Source: an uncultured Blautia sp.
GTDB lineage: Bacteria > Bacillota > Clostridia > Lachnospirales > Lachnospiraceae
Reading direction: 5' to 3'
Length of the DNA stretch: 47,075 bases
Assembly: GCA_900547615.1 (NCBI GenBank)
Contig: URHH01000003.1
Span: 1-47,075 of the forward strand
In this document: positions 33,908 to 42,490 of the stretch, one piece after another
How the letters are laid out: each line of letters starts with the position of its first letter
Position numbering within the stretch: the stretch's first letter is position 1
Translations under genes and position numbers: made by a program
The notes under the pieces: generated by a model
What the model saw: the letters and a program-made list of their open reading frames with translations, nothing else
Database searches by the model: none
What the model was told of the DNA's origin: nothing

Positions 33908-34492
33908 ATGAGTTTAAAAGAACGATTTTACAGCATACTCATCGTGTCCGCAACAGATAGTTTCACCTCTGCCTTGACTGACCTGGTTTCTGAAACGAGA
34001 TACCGTCCCGTCCATAATGTTACAAGCATCAGTGCCGCCAAACGCATACTGGCTGAAAAAACTTTTGATTTTATTATTATCAACTCACCTTTATATGATG
34101 ATGCAGGTATTCGTTTTGCTATTGATACATGCGCCGCAAAATCATCAGCCGTGCTGCTTTTATTAAAAAATGATATTCATGCTGATGTTCACGATAAAGT
34201 TGTTGAATATGGCATCTTTACTCTGTCAAAGCCCGTCTCAAAACCGACTATGCTGTACGCGCTTAACTGGATGGAAAGCGCCAGAGAAAGACTTAGGCAA
34301 TTAGAGAAAAAATCTTTGTCTATTGAAGAAAAAATGCTCGAAATCCGTTTAGTCAACAAAGCCAAATGGTTTTTGATCACCGAACTCTCCATGAGCGAAC
34401 CTGACGCTCACCATTATATAGAAAAGCAGGCAATGGATCGATGCATTACAAAGCGGGTCATTGCCGAAGAAATTATTAAAACCTATACCTGA
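33908..34492 (+). CDS. ANTAR-domain RNA-binding antiterminator with degenerate receiver
   Basis: A 194-residue protein. Residues 8-120 have a response-regulator-like fold, but the acidic pair is replaced (ILIVSATDS) and the phospho-Asp position is Asn59 (FIIINSPLYDDAG). The switch Lys (LSKPVSKP) is kept. A short coiled coil (about 125-148) leads to a C-terminal ANTAR domain (about 137-190; RLVNKAKWFLITELSMSE, CITKRVIAEEII). ANTAR proteins bind paired hexaloop hairpins and block terminators. The leaders of this operon and of glnN carry such hairpins, so it probably regulates both. Because it lacks the Asp, the signal is unlikely to be phosphorylation. It ends the operon before a strong terminator. 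The ATG has AAGGAGG upstream. Confidence 0.9.
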   Translation: MSLKERFYSILIVSATDSFTSALTDLVSETRYRPVHNVTSISAAKRILAEKTFDFIIINSPLYDDAGIRFAIDTCAAKSSAVLLLLKNDIHADVHDKVVEYGIFTLSKPVSKPTMLYALNWMESARERLRQLEKKSLSIEEKMLEIRLVNKAKWFLITELSMSEPDAHHYIEKQAMDRCITKRVIAEEIIKTYT

Positions 34493-34521
34493 TTTCTTTT
34501 ACATGTCAGTCAGGACTGTGA

Positions 34522-34564
34522 AAAATAGCTGCGGCAGTCAGATGTTGACCGCCGCAGCTATTTT
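34522..34564. terminator. Bidirectional intrinsic terminator
   Basis: A perfect 14-bp stem (34522-34535 with 34551-34564) with A and T ends, closing the glutamate synthase-glnA-ANTAR operon and the convergent phosphatase gene. Confidence 0.88.
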
Positions 34565-35168
34565 AATAAACTTTATCTTCCTGAAGAAATCTTGCTTTTC
34601 CGTCTTTTACCTCCACAATGTTCACACTGCAGTTGGGAGGAATCTTTCCATGCCAGAAATTTTCTTTATCACAATATACATTCTGCAAAAGTGCCCGCAC
34701 TGCACAGCCGTGAGAAGAAATAAGAACTGTTTTATCAGAAAGCTCTTCCCTCCCTGTAATATCCTTCCAGAAGGCCTCTGTCCGCTTTAAAATATCTTCT
34801 ATATTTTCCCCGTTTTCCGGACGTTTGTATTCCAGAGGACGGTGAAAAAATATTTCCATCTGCTTATTGGAAATATTTCCTGCCTCATCTTTAAACTGTG
34901 TGCCCTCCAGAGCTCCGAAATCAATTTCCTGAATCCTCTCGTCTGTTATCACAGGAATTTTTCTGTCTCCCAGAATACACTCCGCCGTCTGCACTGCTCT
35001 TTTTAAAGGACTGGAAAAACAGAGGTCAAAGGGAACATTCTGTAAGGCTTCCCCTGTTTTTTCTGCAAGACGGACTCCCTCCTCTGCAAGAGGAATATCC
35101 GCCCTTCCCTGCACTTTTCGAAGACGATTCCATGCAGTCACTCCGTGGCGCACTACATAAAGCAGCAT
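34563..35168 (-). CDS. Histidine phosphatase family protein (phosphoglycerate mutase-like)
   Basis: A 201-residue protein with the catalytic RHG box (VVRHGVTAWNRLRKVQG near residues 5-21) and the second active-site His in SSHGCAVRALL near 151. It may be a CobC-like alpha-ribazole phosphatase or a general phosphatase; the substrate is not evident. Its start overlaps the pheT stop (TGATG at 35166-35170), so it is translationally coupled to pheT and under its T-box. Confidence 0.9.
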   Translation of the reverse strand: MLLYVVRHGVTAWNRLRKVQGRADIPLAEEGVRLAEKTGEALQNVPFDLCFSSPLKRAVQTAECILGDRKIPVITDERIQEIDFGALEGTQFKDEAGNISNKQMEIFFHRPLEYKRPENGENIEDILKRTEAFWKDITGREELSDKTVLISSHGCAVRALLQNVYCDKENFWHGKIPPNCSVNIVEVKDGKARFLQEDKVY

Positions 35169-37585
35169 CAGCTTCTCAGCTCGATTCCAAGACCTGTAAG
35201 ACCATTTAAGATTTTATTCATCACTGCATTAATCTCACTTTCCTCAAGAGTCTTATCATGGTTACGGAAGACAACGGAGTAAGCCATAGATTTATAGCCT
35301 TCTTTAATCTGGCTTCCTTCATAAATATCGAAAAGCTCATAGCTTTCCAGAATCTTTCCGCCTCTCTGCTCAAGCACTTCCTCAATCTGACCTGCGAGCA
35401 CTTCTCTTGGAACAACAAGACTTAAATCACGTGTCACAGCCGGATATTTTGCAATACCCGTGAACTTGTGAGCAAAGCCTGCAAATTCCAGAACAGCAAG
35501 AATATCAATCACTGCAATATATGCTTTATCACCGATTCCGTAATTATCCGCAACAGCAGGATGTACTTCTCCTAGGTATCCAATTACCTTACCGCCATAG
35601 CACATATTTGCCTGTCTTCCCGGGTGAAGATATGTTTTTCCTGCATTCGGATCGTATGTCACACGCTCTTTCATTCCGATTTTTTCGAAAAATTCCTCAC
35701 ATACGCCCTTCATTTCAAAGAAATCGCCTGCTCCGTACATTCCCAGAGTAAAGTGCATTCGCTCCTCCGGAAGTTCTGTAAGCGGAAGAGATTTCGGAAG
35801 ATATACATTTCCAAGCTCGTAGAGACGGACGTCTTTATTTCTTCTGTTGTAGTTTGTCGCAAGAGATGTCAGCATACCGTTTATAGTTGTGGTACGCATA
35901 ATGCTGTAGTCCTCTCCAAGAGGATTGCTGATGGTAATTACATTTCGAAGAGCATCCCCCTCTGGAATCAAAAGCTTGTCAAACACCTTCGGGCTTTCAA
36001 AGGAATATGTCATTCCCTCAGAGAAACCGCAATATTCTGCCATATCTCTTGCAATCTGCTCAATACGAAGTTTAAACGGAAGTTTACCAGTTGTTGCCTC
36101 ACCTGTAGGAAGGGTAGTCGGAACCTTGTCATATCCATAAAATCTTACGACTTCCTCTGCCACATCCGCCATACAGTGAATATCCTGACGGAAGGTAGGC
36201 GCTACGATTTCATTTGTGCTTTCGTCATACGCAAGCTCTACACGGGCAAGATAACCAAGCATCTCTTCTTTTGTAAGCTCTGTTCCTAAAAGCGCATTGA
36301 TTCTTTCCGGTTCGAATGGAACGCGCACCGGCTCTCTCGTCTCGCTGCATACATCTACCATGCCGCCTACAACTTCTCCGGCTCCAAGCTCTTCCATAAG
36401 CTGACAAGCTCTGTCAATGGCTGCCTGTGCATTATTTGGATCAAGACCTTTTTCAAATTTTCCGGAAGCATCTGTACGAAGACCGATTTTCTTGGAGGAC
36501 AGACGGATATTAGTTCCGTTAAAGCAGGCTGCCTCGAAAAGAACAGTGTGTACCTCATCTGTAATCATAGAGTTTTCTCCACCCATGATTCCCGCAATAC
36601 CTACCGGCTTTTTGCCGTCGCAAATCATGAGAACAGAATCGTCCATCTCTCTTTCCTGACCGTCAAGTGTAACAAATTTCTCACCCTTTGCAGCGCGGCG
36701 CACAACAATTTCTTTTCCTTCAATATGGTCAAGATCATATGCGTGCATTGGCTGACCATACTCTTCCATTACATAGTTTGTAATATCTACCAGATTGTTA
36801 ATTGGACGAATGCCGTTTTTCGCAAGGTATCTCTGCATCCATTTTGGAGACGGTCCGATTTTTACATTTTTTACAACTCTTGCACAGTAACGTGTGCAGA
36901 GTTCCGGATCCTCTACTGTAACCTTAATATAATCTGAAGCATTTTCATCGTTTCCTGTTTCCTTTACTTCCGGAGGGCAGAATTTCTTATTGAAAGTAGC
37001 AGCTGCCTCTCTTGCAATTCCAAGAACGCCGTAGCAGTCTACACGATTGGAAGTAATTTCGTATTCAATCACTGCATCGTCAAGATCAAGAGCCTTCACT
37101 GCGCTCTCTCCCACAACTGCGTCCTCAGGGAAAATATAAATTCCGTATTCCGGAGCCTCCGGATACATTTCTCTTGTGCTTCCCAGCTCTTCAATGGAGC
37201 ACATCATACCGTAGGAATCTACGCCTCTTAATTTTCCTTTTTTAATTTTCACACCGCCGGGAGCCGGTTTTCCGTCGTGACCTCCTGCCACGCGGCCTCC
37301 GTCAAGAACAACCGGGACTTTATCTCCCTCTTTTACGTTTGGCGCGCCTGTTACGATCTGCACCGTCTCATTTCCCACATTTACCTGGCAGATGATCAGT
37401 TTATCTGCATCCGGGTGACGTTCGATTTTTTCAATCTGTCCGATCACGATTTTTTCAAGATCAGCGTCAAGCTGTACATATCCTTCTACTTTTGTACCGG
37501 ACAGTGTCATTGCATCTGTATACTCCTGAGCTGTCACATCAAGCTCCGGAACGTATTTTTTTATCCATGATAATGAAGTATTCAT
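35168..37585 (-). CDS. pheT: Phenylalanine-tRNA ligase beta subunit
   Basis: An 805-residue beta chain of the alpha2-beta2 enzyme. The N-terminal tRNA-binding EMAP-like domain (about 40-150; GQIEKIERHPDADKL), the B3/B4 editing domain, the B5 domain (PFEPERINALLG onward) and the C-terminal anticodon-binding domain (AKYPAVTRDLSLVVP) appear in the usual order. Its length is standard. It lies 24 bp downstream of pheS. Confidence 0.97.
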   Translation of the reverse strand: MNTSLSWIKKYVPELDVTAQEYTDAMTLSGTKVEGYVQLDADLEKIVIGQIEKIERHPDADKLIICQVNVGNETVQIVTGAPNVKEGDKVPVVLDGGRVAGGHDGKPAPGGVKIKKGKLRGVDSYGMMCSIEELGSTREMYPEAPEYGIYIFPEDAVVGESAVKALDLDDAVIEYEITSNRVDCYGVLGIAREAAATFNKKFCPPEVKETGNDENASDYIKVTVEDPELCTRYCARVVKNVKIGPSPKWMQRYLAKNGIRPINNLVDITNYVMEEYGQPMHAYDLDHIEGKEIVVRRAAKGEKFVTLDGQEREMDDSVLMICDGKKPVGIAGIMGGENSMITDEVHTVLFEAACFNGTNIRLSSKKIGLRTDASGKFEKGLDPNNAQAAIDRACQLMEELGAGEVVGGMVDVCSETREPVRVPFEPERINALLGTELTKEEMLGYLARVELAYDESTNEIVAPTFRQDIHCMADVAEEVVRFYGYDKVPTTLPTGEATTGKLPFKLRIEQIARDMAEYCGFSEGMTYSFESPKVFDKLLIPEGDALRNVITISNPLGEDYSIMRTTTINGMLTSLATNYNRRNKDVRLYELGNVYLPKSLPLTELPEERMHFTLGMYGAGDFFEMKGVCEEFFEKIGMKERVTYDPNAGKTYLHPGRQANMCYGGKVIGYLGEVHPAVADNYGIGDKAYIAVIDILAVLEFAGFAHKFTGIAKYPAVTRDLSLVVPREVLAGQIEEVLEQRGGKILESYELFDIYEGSQIKEGYKSMAYSVVFRNHDKTLEESEINAVMNKILNGLTGLGIELRS

Positions 37586-37609
37586 TTTACCAATTCCTTC
37601 CGTTAATTA

Positions 37610-38635
37610 TTAAAACTGTTTCAAAAATCTGATGTCGTTTTCGTAAAGAAGTCTCATATCGTCAATCTCGTATTTCAGAAGAGCAATACGCTCAAGACCT
37701 ACGCCAAAGGCAAATCCTGTGTACTCTTCCGGATCGATTCCGCACATACGGAGCACATTCGGGTGAACCATACCGCAGCCGAGGATCTCGATCCAGCCGG
37801 AGCCTTTACAGAAACGACAGCCTTTTCCGCCGCATTTAAAGCAGGAAACGTCCACCTCTGCGCTCGGCTCTGTAAACGGGAAGTGATGCGGTCTGAATTT
37901 TGTCTTTGTATCCGGTCCGAACAGCTCTCTTGCAAACTCCTGAAGTGTTCCCTTTAAATCTGCAAATGTAACATTTTTATCAATTACAAGACCTTCGATC
38001 TGATGGAAGGACGGAGAATGTGTCGCGTCCACTTCATCGGAACGGAATACTCTTCCCGGTGCGATCATACGGATCGGAAGCTTTCCTTTTTCCATTGTAC
38101 GCGCCTGTACAGGAGAAGTCTGGGAACGGAGCAGAATGGAATCGTTAATAAAGAAGGTATCCTGCTCGTCACGCGCCGGGTGGTCTTCCGGAATATTTAA
38201 TTTTGTAAAGTTATAATCTGCATACTCTACTTCCGGTCCTTCCACAACCTCGTATCCCATGCCGATAAAGATACGCTCCACTTCCTCAAGGGCGATCGTA
38301 TTCGGGTGACGGTGTCCGATTTTCGCTTTTTTTGCAGGAAGGGTTACGTCGATTACTTCTGCCTTCATTTTTTCTTCCCGAAGAGCCGCTTCCAGCTTTG
38401 TTTTGGACTCTTCTAAAAGCCCCTCGATTTTTGCTCTTGTCTCATTGACAAGCTGACCTACCTTTGGACGGTCTTCTGCAGCAACATCTTTCATTCCTTT
38501 TAAAATTGCAGTCAGCTCTCCTTTTTTACCGAGATATGCCACACGCACATCGTTAAGAGCTTCCAGATTATGAGAGCTTTCAATTTTCTCTCTGGCGCTG
38601 TCCGCCAGCGCCTGAAGTTTTTCTTTCATATCCAT
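37610..38635 (-). CDS. pheS: Phenylalanine-tRNA ligase alpha subunit
   Basis: A 341-residue class II synthetase chain charging tRNA-Phe. The N-terminal coiled coil (about 1-85), motif 1 (HPNTIALEEVERIF), motif 2 (GRVFRSDEVDATHSPSFHQIEG) and motif 3 (GFAFGVGLERIALLKY) are visible. Four cysteines (CFKCGGKGCRFC) near 250 form a probable zinc knuckle. The gene is controlled by the T-box leader upstream. Confidence 0.97.
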   Translation of the reverse strand: MDMKEKLQALADSAREKIESSHNLEALNDVRVAYLGKKGELTAILKGMKDVAAEDRPKVGQLVNETRAKIEGLLEESKTKLEAALREEKMKAEVIDVTLPAKKAKIGHRHPNTIALEEVERIFIGMGYEVVEGPEVEYADYNFTKLNIPEDHPARDEQDTFFINDSILLRSQTSPVQARTMEKGKLPIRMIAPGRVFRSDEVDATHSPSFHQIEGLVIDKNVTFADLKGTLQEFARELFGPDTKTKFRPHHFPFTEPSAEVDVSCFKCGGKGCRFCKGSGWIEILGCGMVHPNVLRMCGIDPEEYTGFAFGVGLERIALLKYEIDDMRLLYENDIRFLKQF

Positions 38636-38660
38636 GACTATTTCTCCTTTTTGTGAAATT

Positions 38661-38914
38661 AAAAAAGCTTCGTCCCCCCAAAAAGGGACGAAGCATCATT
38701 CCGTGGTACCACCCTGATTCCCGCTTACAAAGCAGGCTCTCTGTCTGTTTAACGCACAGTATCGTCATTTCCTACTATTGGTTCAGAAATGCAGCTCCAG
38801 TGGGAAATTCAAGAATTATCTGAACTCAAGGAAGCTTTCAGCCGGTGACTTCCTCTCTCTGATAGAAAATAATCCTCTGTAACACTTTCAAAGCCTTTGT
38901 TTATCTGATTTTCA
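38661..38914 (-). promoter_or_regulatory. T-box leader of pheST (Phe specific)
   Basis: On the minus strand the T-box core GGTGGTACCACGG is at 38701-38713, just before a terminator with a 10-bp stem (38667-38676 with 38685-38694) and TTTTTT (38666-38661). The probable specifier TTC (38806-38804) sits in GAATTTC at the 3' side of stem I, matching uncharged tRNA-Phe. The structure reads through when Phe-tRNA is scarce. Confidence 0.92.
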
Positions 38915-38920
38915 CTCTTT

Positions 38921-38949
38921 ACTATGCCACAACAATTATTTTGTGTCAA
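38921..38949 (-). promoter_or_regulatory. Predicted promoter of the pheST leader
   Basis: TTGACA (38944-38949) and CATAGT (38921-38926) with a 17-bp spacer on the minus strand. The -35 box lies within the last 14 bp of the upstream yihY-like gene. Confidence 0.65.
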
Positions 38950-39847
38950 GCCCTTTTTCATCCTCTTTTCCTCTTTCTCTGTTTAACATATCCCTCACAG
39001 AAGCCTGGGCTTTTCGAAACTCCGTCTCAAAATACGCGTTTATCTCCGCCCCGTAAAGCATCAGATTCATGCACACATACATCCAGAGCATCACAAGGAT
39101 CAATGCGGTAAGGTTTCCATATGTATTGCTGAAGCCCGGGAAAATCTCAAAATACAGAGAAAAAAAGTAGGAAAAAACAGACCAGGCGACAGCCGTGATA
39201 AAGGCTCCCGGAACCTGACTCTTAAACGTAGCCTTTCTGTTGGGAAGCACCTTGTAAAGAACAAGGAACACAAGAAACAGAACACCAAATACAAGAAACG
39301 TCCTTGCTCCCAGAATTCTTGCAATGATCCGTCCCAGAAAAGGCACGTGTTTTGCAGCCACTGCCTGAATGCCGTTTCCAAGCACAAGAAGGATCAGGCT
39401 GACGATCAGCGCTATCACAAATAACAATGTGTAAAACACTGCATAAATCCTGGTGATCAGCCAGTTACGTGTTTCCTTCACATGATAAATGGTATTAAGA
39501 CCATTCGTCATGGACTGGAGTCCTTTTCCTGCAGACCACAGGGCGATCACTGCTGAAATAGGAACAATGGCAGAACTTCTCCTGTAAACATCTGCCACTA
39601 TATCCAGCACAAAGCTCTGCAGATTCTGTGGTACAAACCCGATAATGGCATCCCGCATTGTGTTATAAGTAAGCGGGGTATACCGTATCAGAGTCGTAAG
39701 AAAAAGCACAAAAGGAATAAAAGACATAATAAGGAAGTATGCAGCCTGCGCCGCATACGCTCCTATATGATCCCTCTTCACTCTTTCTATAAATCCCAAA
39801 AGCCTTTTTATAAGACTATGTTTTTCTTTTTTCTCTTTCATTTTCAA
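38936..39847 (-). CDS. YihY/BrkB family inner-membrane protein
   Basis: A 303-residue membrane protein with about six hydrophobic segments. The family opening AYAAQAAYFLIMSFIPFVLFL and the later PGAFITAVAWSVFSYFFSLY and YGNLTALILVMLWMYV are characteristic. Relatives were once called ribonuclease BN in error; the true function is unsettled. Basic N- and C-terminal ends face the cytoplasm. It lies between spoIID and the pheS leader and overlaps the latter's promoter. Confidence 0.9.
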   Translation of the reverse strand: MKMKEKKEKHSLIKRLLGFIERVKRDHIGAYAAQAAYFLIMSFIPFVLFLTTLIRYTPLTYNTMRDAIIGFVPQNLQSFVLDIVADVYRRSSAIVPISAVIALWSAGKGLQSMTNGLNTIYHVKETRNWLITRIYAVFYTLLFVIALIVSLILLVLGNGIQAVAAKHVPFLGRIIARILGARTFLVFGVLFLVFLVLYKVLPNRKATFKSQVPGAFITAVAWSVFSYFFSLYFEIFPGFSNTYGNLTALILVMLWMYVCMNLMLYGAEINAYFETEFRKAQASVRDMLNRERGKEDEKGLDTK

Positions 39848-39917
39848 ACTCCTGCATTACGCGCTTAAAGCTCCTCTCCGTCTGTATCATACCATGATTC
39901 CTCTGTTCTGACAAGCG

Positions 39918-41084
39918 TTACCCTGCCTGGCTGATCTCTACATCCCGGAAAAAATACAGAAGAATTTCTTCCCAGGTATACCCCTCCTCTGCCATTGTTC
40001 CTGCTGCTGCCTGGCTCATGCCAACGCCGTGCCCATAACCGCCTCCGCAGATAAGAAATCCATCTTCCGTTTCCTCCAGAGAAAAATACGCGCTCGGAAG
40101 AAGGCTGCCTCCTTTTTTCTTTTCTTTCTCTTTTCCCGCAAAAATTTCTTTATCCGGAGCAAGAAACGAACGTATTTCATATTCATTTACAACCTCGCCG
40201 TCTCCTCCTTCCGTATGAACGCGAAGCCTTGTCGCTGCGCCGCTCTCACTTTTTCCTGTCACCTCAAGACCTGTGAGTCTTCCTTCGCACCCCTCTATCC
40301 TTTGTGCCCGCTGCTCTATGACTTCCCTGGAAACTTCTGTCTCCCACGTTCTCCAGGGCTCCTCCGAATCAAATCCGCAGTCAACGCTTTTTAAATACGG
40401 AGCCGCGTTTTCCGCTCCCCATATCTCATCTGTACTCGTCACTCCTGCTGAGGTTGAAAAATAATACGCCTCTATTGGTTTGCCATTCTGGCTTAAAATC
40501 CTTCCTTTTGTTTCCTCTACCGCCTGTGTTGTGCTTTCCTCCAGTCCAATGTTGTTATACACCTGAAAATTCACACTGTCGTCCACATCTGCTCCGTAGG
40601 TCTCCAGCTTCTTTTCTTTCAGCTGCTTCCACGCGTATGTTCTGGCACATACCGCCTGCGCCTTCAGCGCCTCCAGCGGATATGAAGAAGGCATTTCACT
40701 TGGGACAACGGCTTCCAGATACATTTCCAGAGGAAGCGTATTTACAACGAGAAATCCCTCCGGCTTTTTTGTGATTTTTATGCTTCCCCTGTAAATCGGC
40801 GCCCCCTGTTCTCTCTGCACAGAAGAAATCTGAATCCCTTCCGTTCCCCCTTCAAAGGTACAGCTTAATGCTTCCTCCCCGCAGCTTTCCCCGCCAAAAA
40901 CATACTCCTGTCCCTGCCAGATAAGGCTCACGCTCTGGTGATAGTAAGACCGGTGTTCTGAATCCATGATCAGCACCCGGATAAGCGGTTCCTCCTTCTC
41001 TGTGTTCATGGCATACGCCGTATCAAGGAGAAACCCCCATAAAATAAAGATTAAAATTCCATAAAAAAATCTGGTTTTCTTCAT
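39918..41084 (-). CDS. spoIID: SpoIID/LytB-domain peptidoglycan lytic enzyme
   Basis: A 388-residue exported protein. The N-terminal hydrophobic helix (about 5-25) is a signal anchor or signal peptide. The SpoIID domain contains LPLEMYLEAVVPSEMPSSYPLEALKAQA (with the catalytic Glu) and ARTYAW, and ends with GGGYGHGVGMSQAAAGTMA. SpoIID is a lytic transglycosylase used in engulfment during sporulation. LytB-type relatives exist in non-sporulating cells, so its presence suggests but does not prove spore formation. Confidence 0.88.
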   Translation of the reverse strand: MKKTRFFYGILIFILWGFLLDTAYAMNTEKEEPLIRVLIMDSEHRSYYHQSVSLIWQGQEYVFGGESCGEEALSCTFEGGTEGIQISSVQREQGAPIYRGSIKITKKPEGFLVVNTLPLEMYLEAVVPSEMPSSYPLEALKAQAVCARTYAWKQLKEKKLETYGADVDDSVNFQVYNNIGLEESTTQAVEETKGRILSQNGKPIEAYYFSTSAGVTSTDEIWGAENAAPYLKSVDCGFDSEEPWRTWETEVSREVIEQRAQRIEGCEGRLTGLEVTGKSESGAATRLRVHTEGGDGEVVNEYEIRSFLAPDKEIFAGKEKEKKKGGSLLPSAYFSLEETEDGFLICGGGYGHGVGMSQAAAGTMAEEGYTWEEILLYFFRDVEISQAG

Positions 41085-41133
41085 AATATATTGTATGAAG
41101 GAAACCAGACCTTATATGCTTCTTTTCGTCTGC

Positions 41134-42181
41134 TTATTTTATGTAAAAACGATATGCCGTCACAGAATGATATATCTCTCCTGCCTCCAGGATCGGAGAA
41201 TGGAACGCTTCTTCGTTGACTGCGTTAGGCTCTGCCTGCGTCTCCAGACAGAAACCGTTCCGTTTTCCATATGTATGTCCGTTTTTGCCTGCTTCGTTTT
41301 CAATAAAATTGCCGGCATAAAACTGTACGCCAGGACAATCTGTGGAAACACTCATGGCAATGCCTGTCTCCTCACAGTAAGCCTCAGCAATGCGGCGCAC
41401 ATTTCCAGGCGCGTAATTATCCGTCACAAAGTTATGGTCATATCCGCCAGTGTTCAAAATCTGCCTCAATATCCTGTCCGATTGGTTTCATTCTGAGGAA
41501 ATCCATAGGCGTTCCCTCTACAGACGCATTTTCCCCTGTCGGAATCGAGTGGCTGTCGCATACCGGATTATACGCATGTGCATAAATACAGAGCTTCTGA
41601 TTTAAAACGTCGCCGCTTCCTTCTCCCGCAAGGTTAAAGTAAGAATGGTTTGTCATATTGGCAACCGTATCCTCATCACAGATTCCGCTGTAAACAATTC
41701 TCAGTTCATTTTCCTCTGTAAATTCATACTTCACAGAAACGCGAAACTCTCCAGGAAAGCCATTCTCTCCGTCCGGACTGATTCTTGAAAACGTAATGCT
41801 GTTTTTCTCCTGTGAAAGAGCGAGAACAGACCAGATTTTTTTCTCAAATCCATTGGGACCGCTGTGTAAATTATTTTCATTTTCATTTTGCGGAAGAACC
41901 ACTTCTTTTCCCATAATCGAAAATTTCGCTCCCGCAATACGGTTTCCGCTCCGCCCGATGGTAGCTCCGAAAAAGCAGCCATTTTCTTCGTACTGCTCCA
42001 CGTCATCGTATCCAAGAACTACATCTGTAAGCCTTCCCTCTCTGTCCGGCACGCATAATTTTACAAGGATTGCGCCAAACATGGAAACCTCTGCATACGC
42101 GCCGGATTTATTCTCCAGACGGTAAATGGAAATTTCCTCTCCTGTGGAAAGCTCTCCGAACTTTCTTTCTGAAACACTCAT
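41134..42181 (-). pseudogene. galM: Aldose 1-epimerase (galactose mutarotase) interrupted by a frameshift
   Basis: Two overlapping frames together make a normal mutarotase of about 347 residues. The first (42181 to 41438) carries GATIGRSGNRIAGAKF, LHSGPNGFEKK and NMTNHSYFNLAGEG (catalytic His), then ends in HWRI and a stop. The second (from about 41469 to 41134) continues with NTGGYDHNFV and the catalytic Glu region (GVQFYAGNF, LETQAEPNAVN). The join is where the family reads DxE-x-LxNTGGYDHNF, so a small indel near 41445-41470 broke it. It may be a real mutation or a sequencing error; no other lesion is seen. Confidence 0.88.
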
Positions 42182-42224
42182 CTTAATCTCCTCCTGGTAT
42201 ATTACGTATCGTTATGTATAAAAG

Positions 42225-42437
42225 AAAAGAGCCTGTCGGCTCTCATTTTTTCAGCAGTCCCAGAATGCCGTTCCCTTTCTTTTGACGCCTAGCCTAAGCT
42301 AGGTGGGTATCCTCAACATACCTTCTGCCTTCCACGACGAGAGGCCTGACATCCGGCATGCGATGTTGGATTCCCATGATGTCAATGTAGGTTCAAAAAT
42401 AAAAGGGGGATCGCACATTCCAGGATTTCCTTTTCTG
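42225..42437 (-). ncRNA. ssrS: Structured small RNA, probably 6S RNA
   Basis: About 210 nt with its own promoter and an intrinsic terminator (stem 42229-42233 with 42238-42242, then TTTT). The 5' region CCTGGAATG pairs with the 3' region CATTCTGGG, and a second arm of C and T pairs with an A/G-rich segment (AAAAGAAAGGGAAC), giving a long closed hairpin with internal openings as in 6S RNA. No ribosome binding site or open frame is present. 6S RNA binds sigma-70-type RNA polymerase in stationary phase. Length, closing stem and some remembered sequence blocks of Clostridial 6S RNA support the call; a covariance search would settle it. Confidence 0.7.
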
Positions 42438-42443
42438 CTCTTT

Positions 42444-42472
42444 ATTATACTCTAGTGTATGCTGTTTTTCAA
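42444..42472 (-). promoter_or_regulatory. Strong promoter of the small RNA
   Basis: TTGAAA (42467-42472) and TATAAT (42444-42449) with a 17-bp spacer on the minus strand, starting transcription near 42437. It lies 19 bp beyond the thrC stop codon. Confidence 0.8.
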
Positions 42473-42490
42473 CAGAAAATACAGATTTTT

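Noticed and set aside
41134..41469. A separate small gene after galM
   Set aside because: It continues the mutarotase alignment without a start or ribosome binding site of its own; it is the 3' part of the frameshifted gene.
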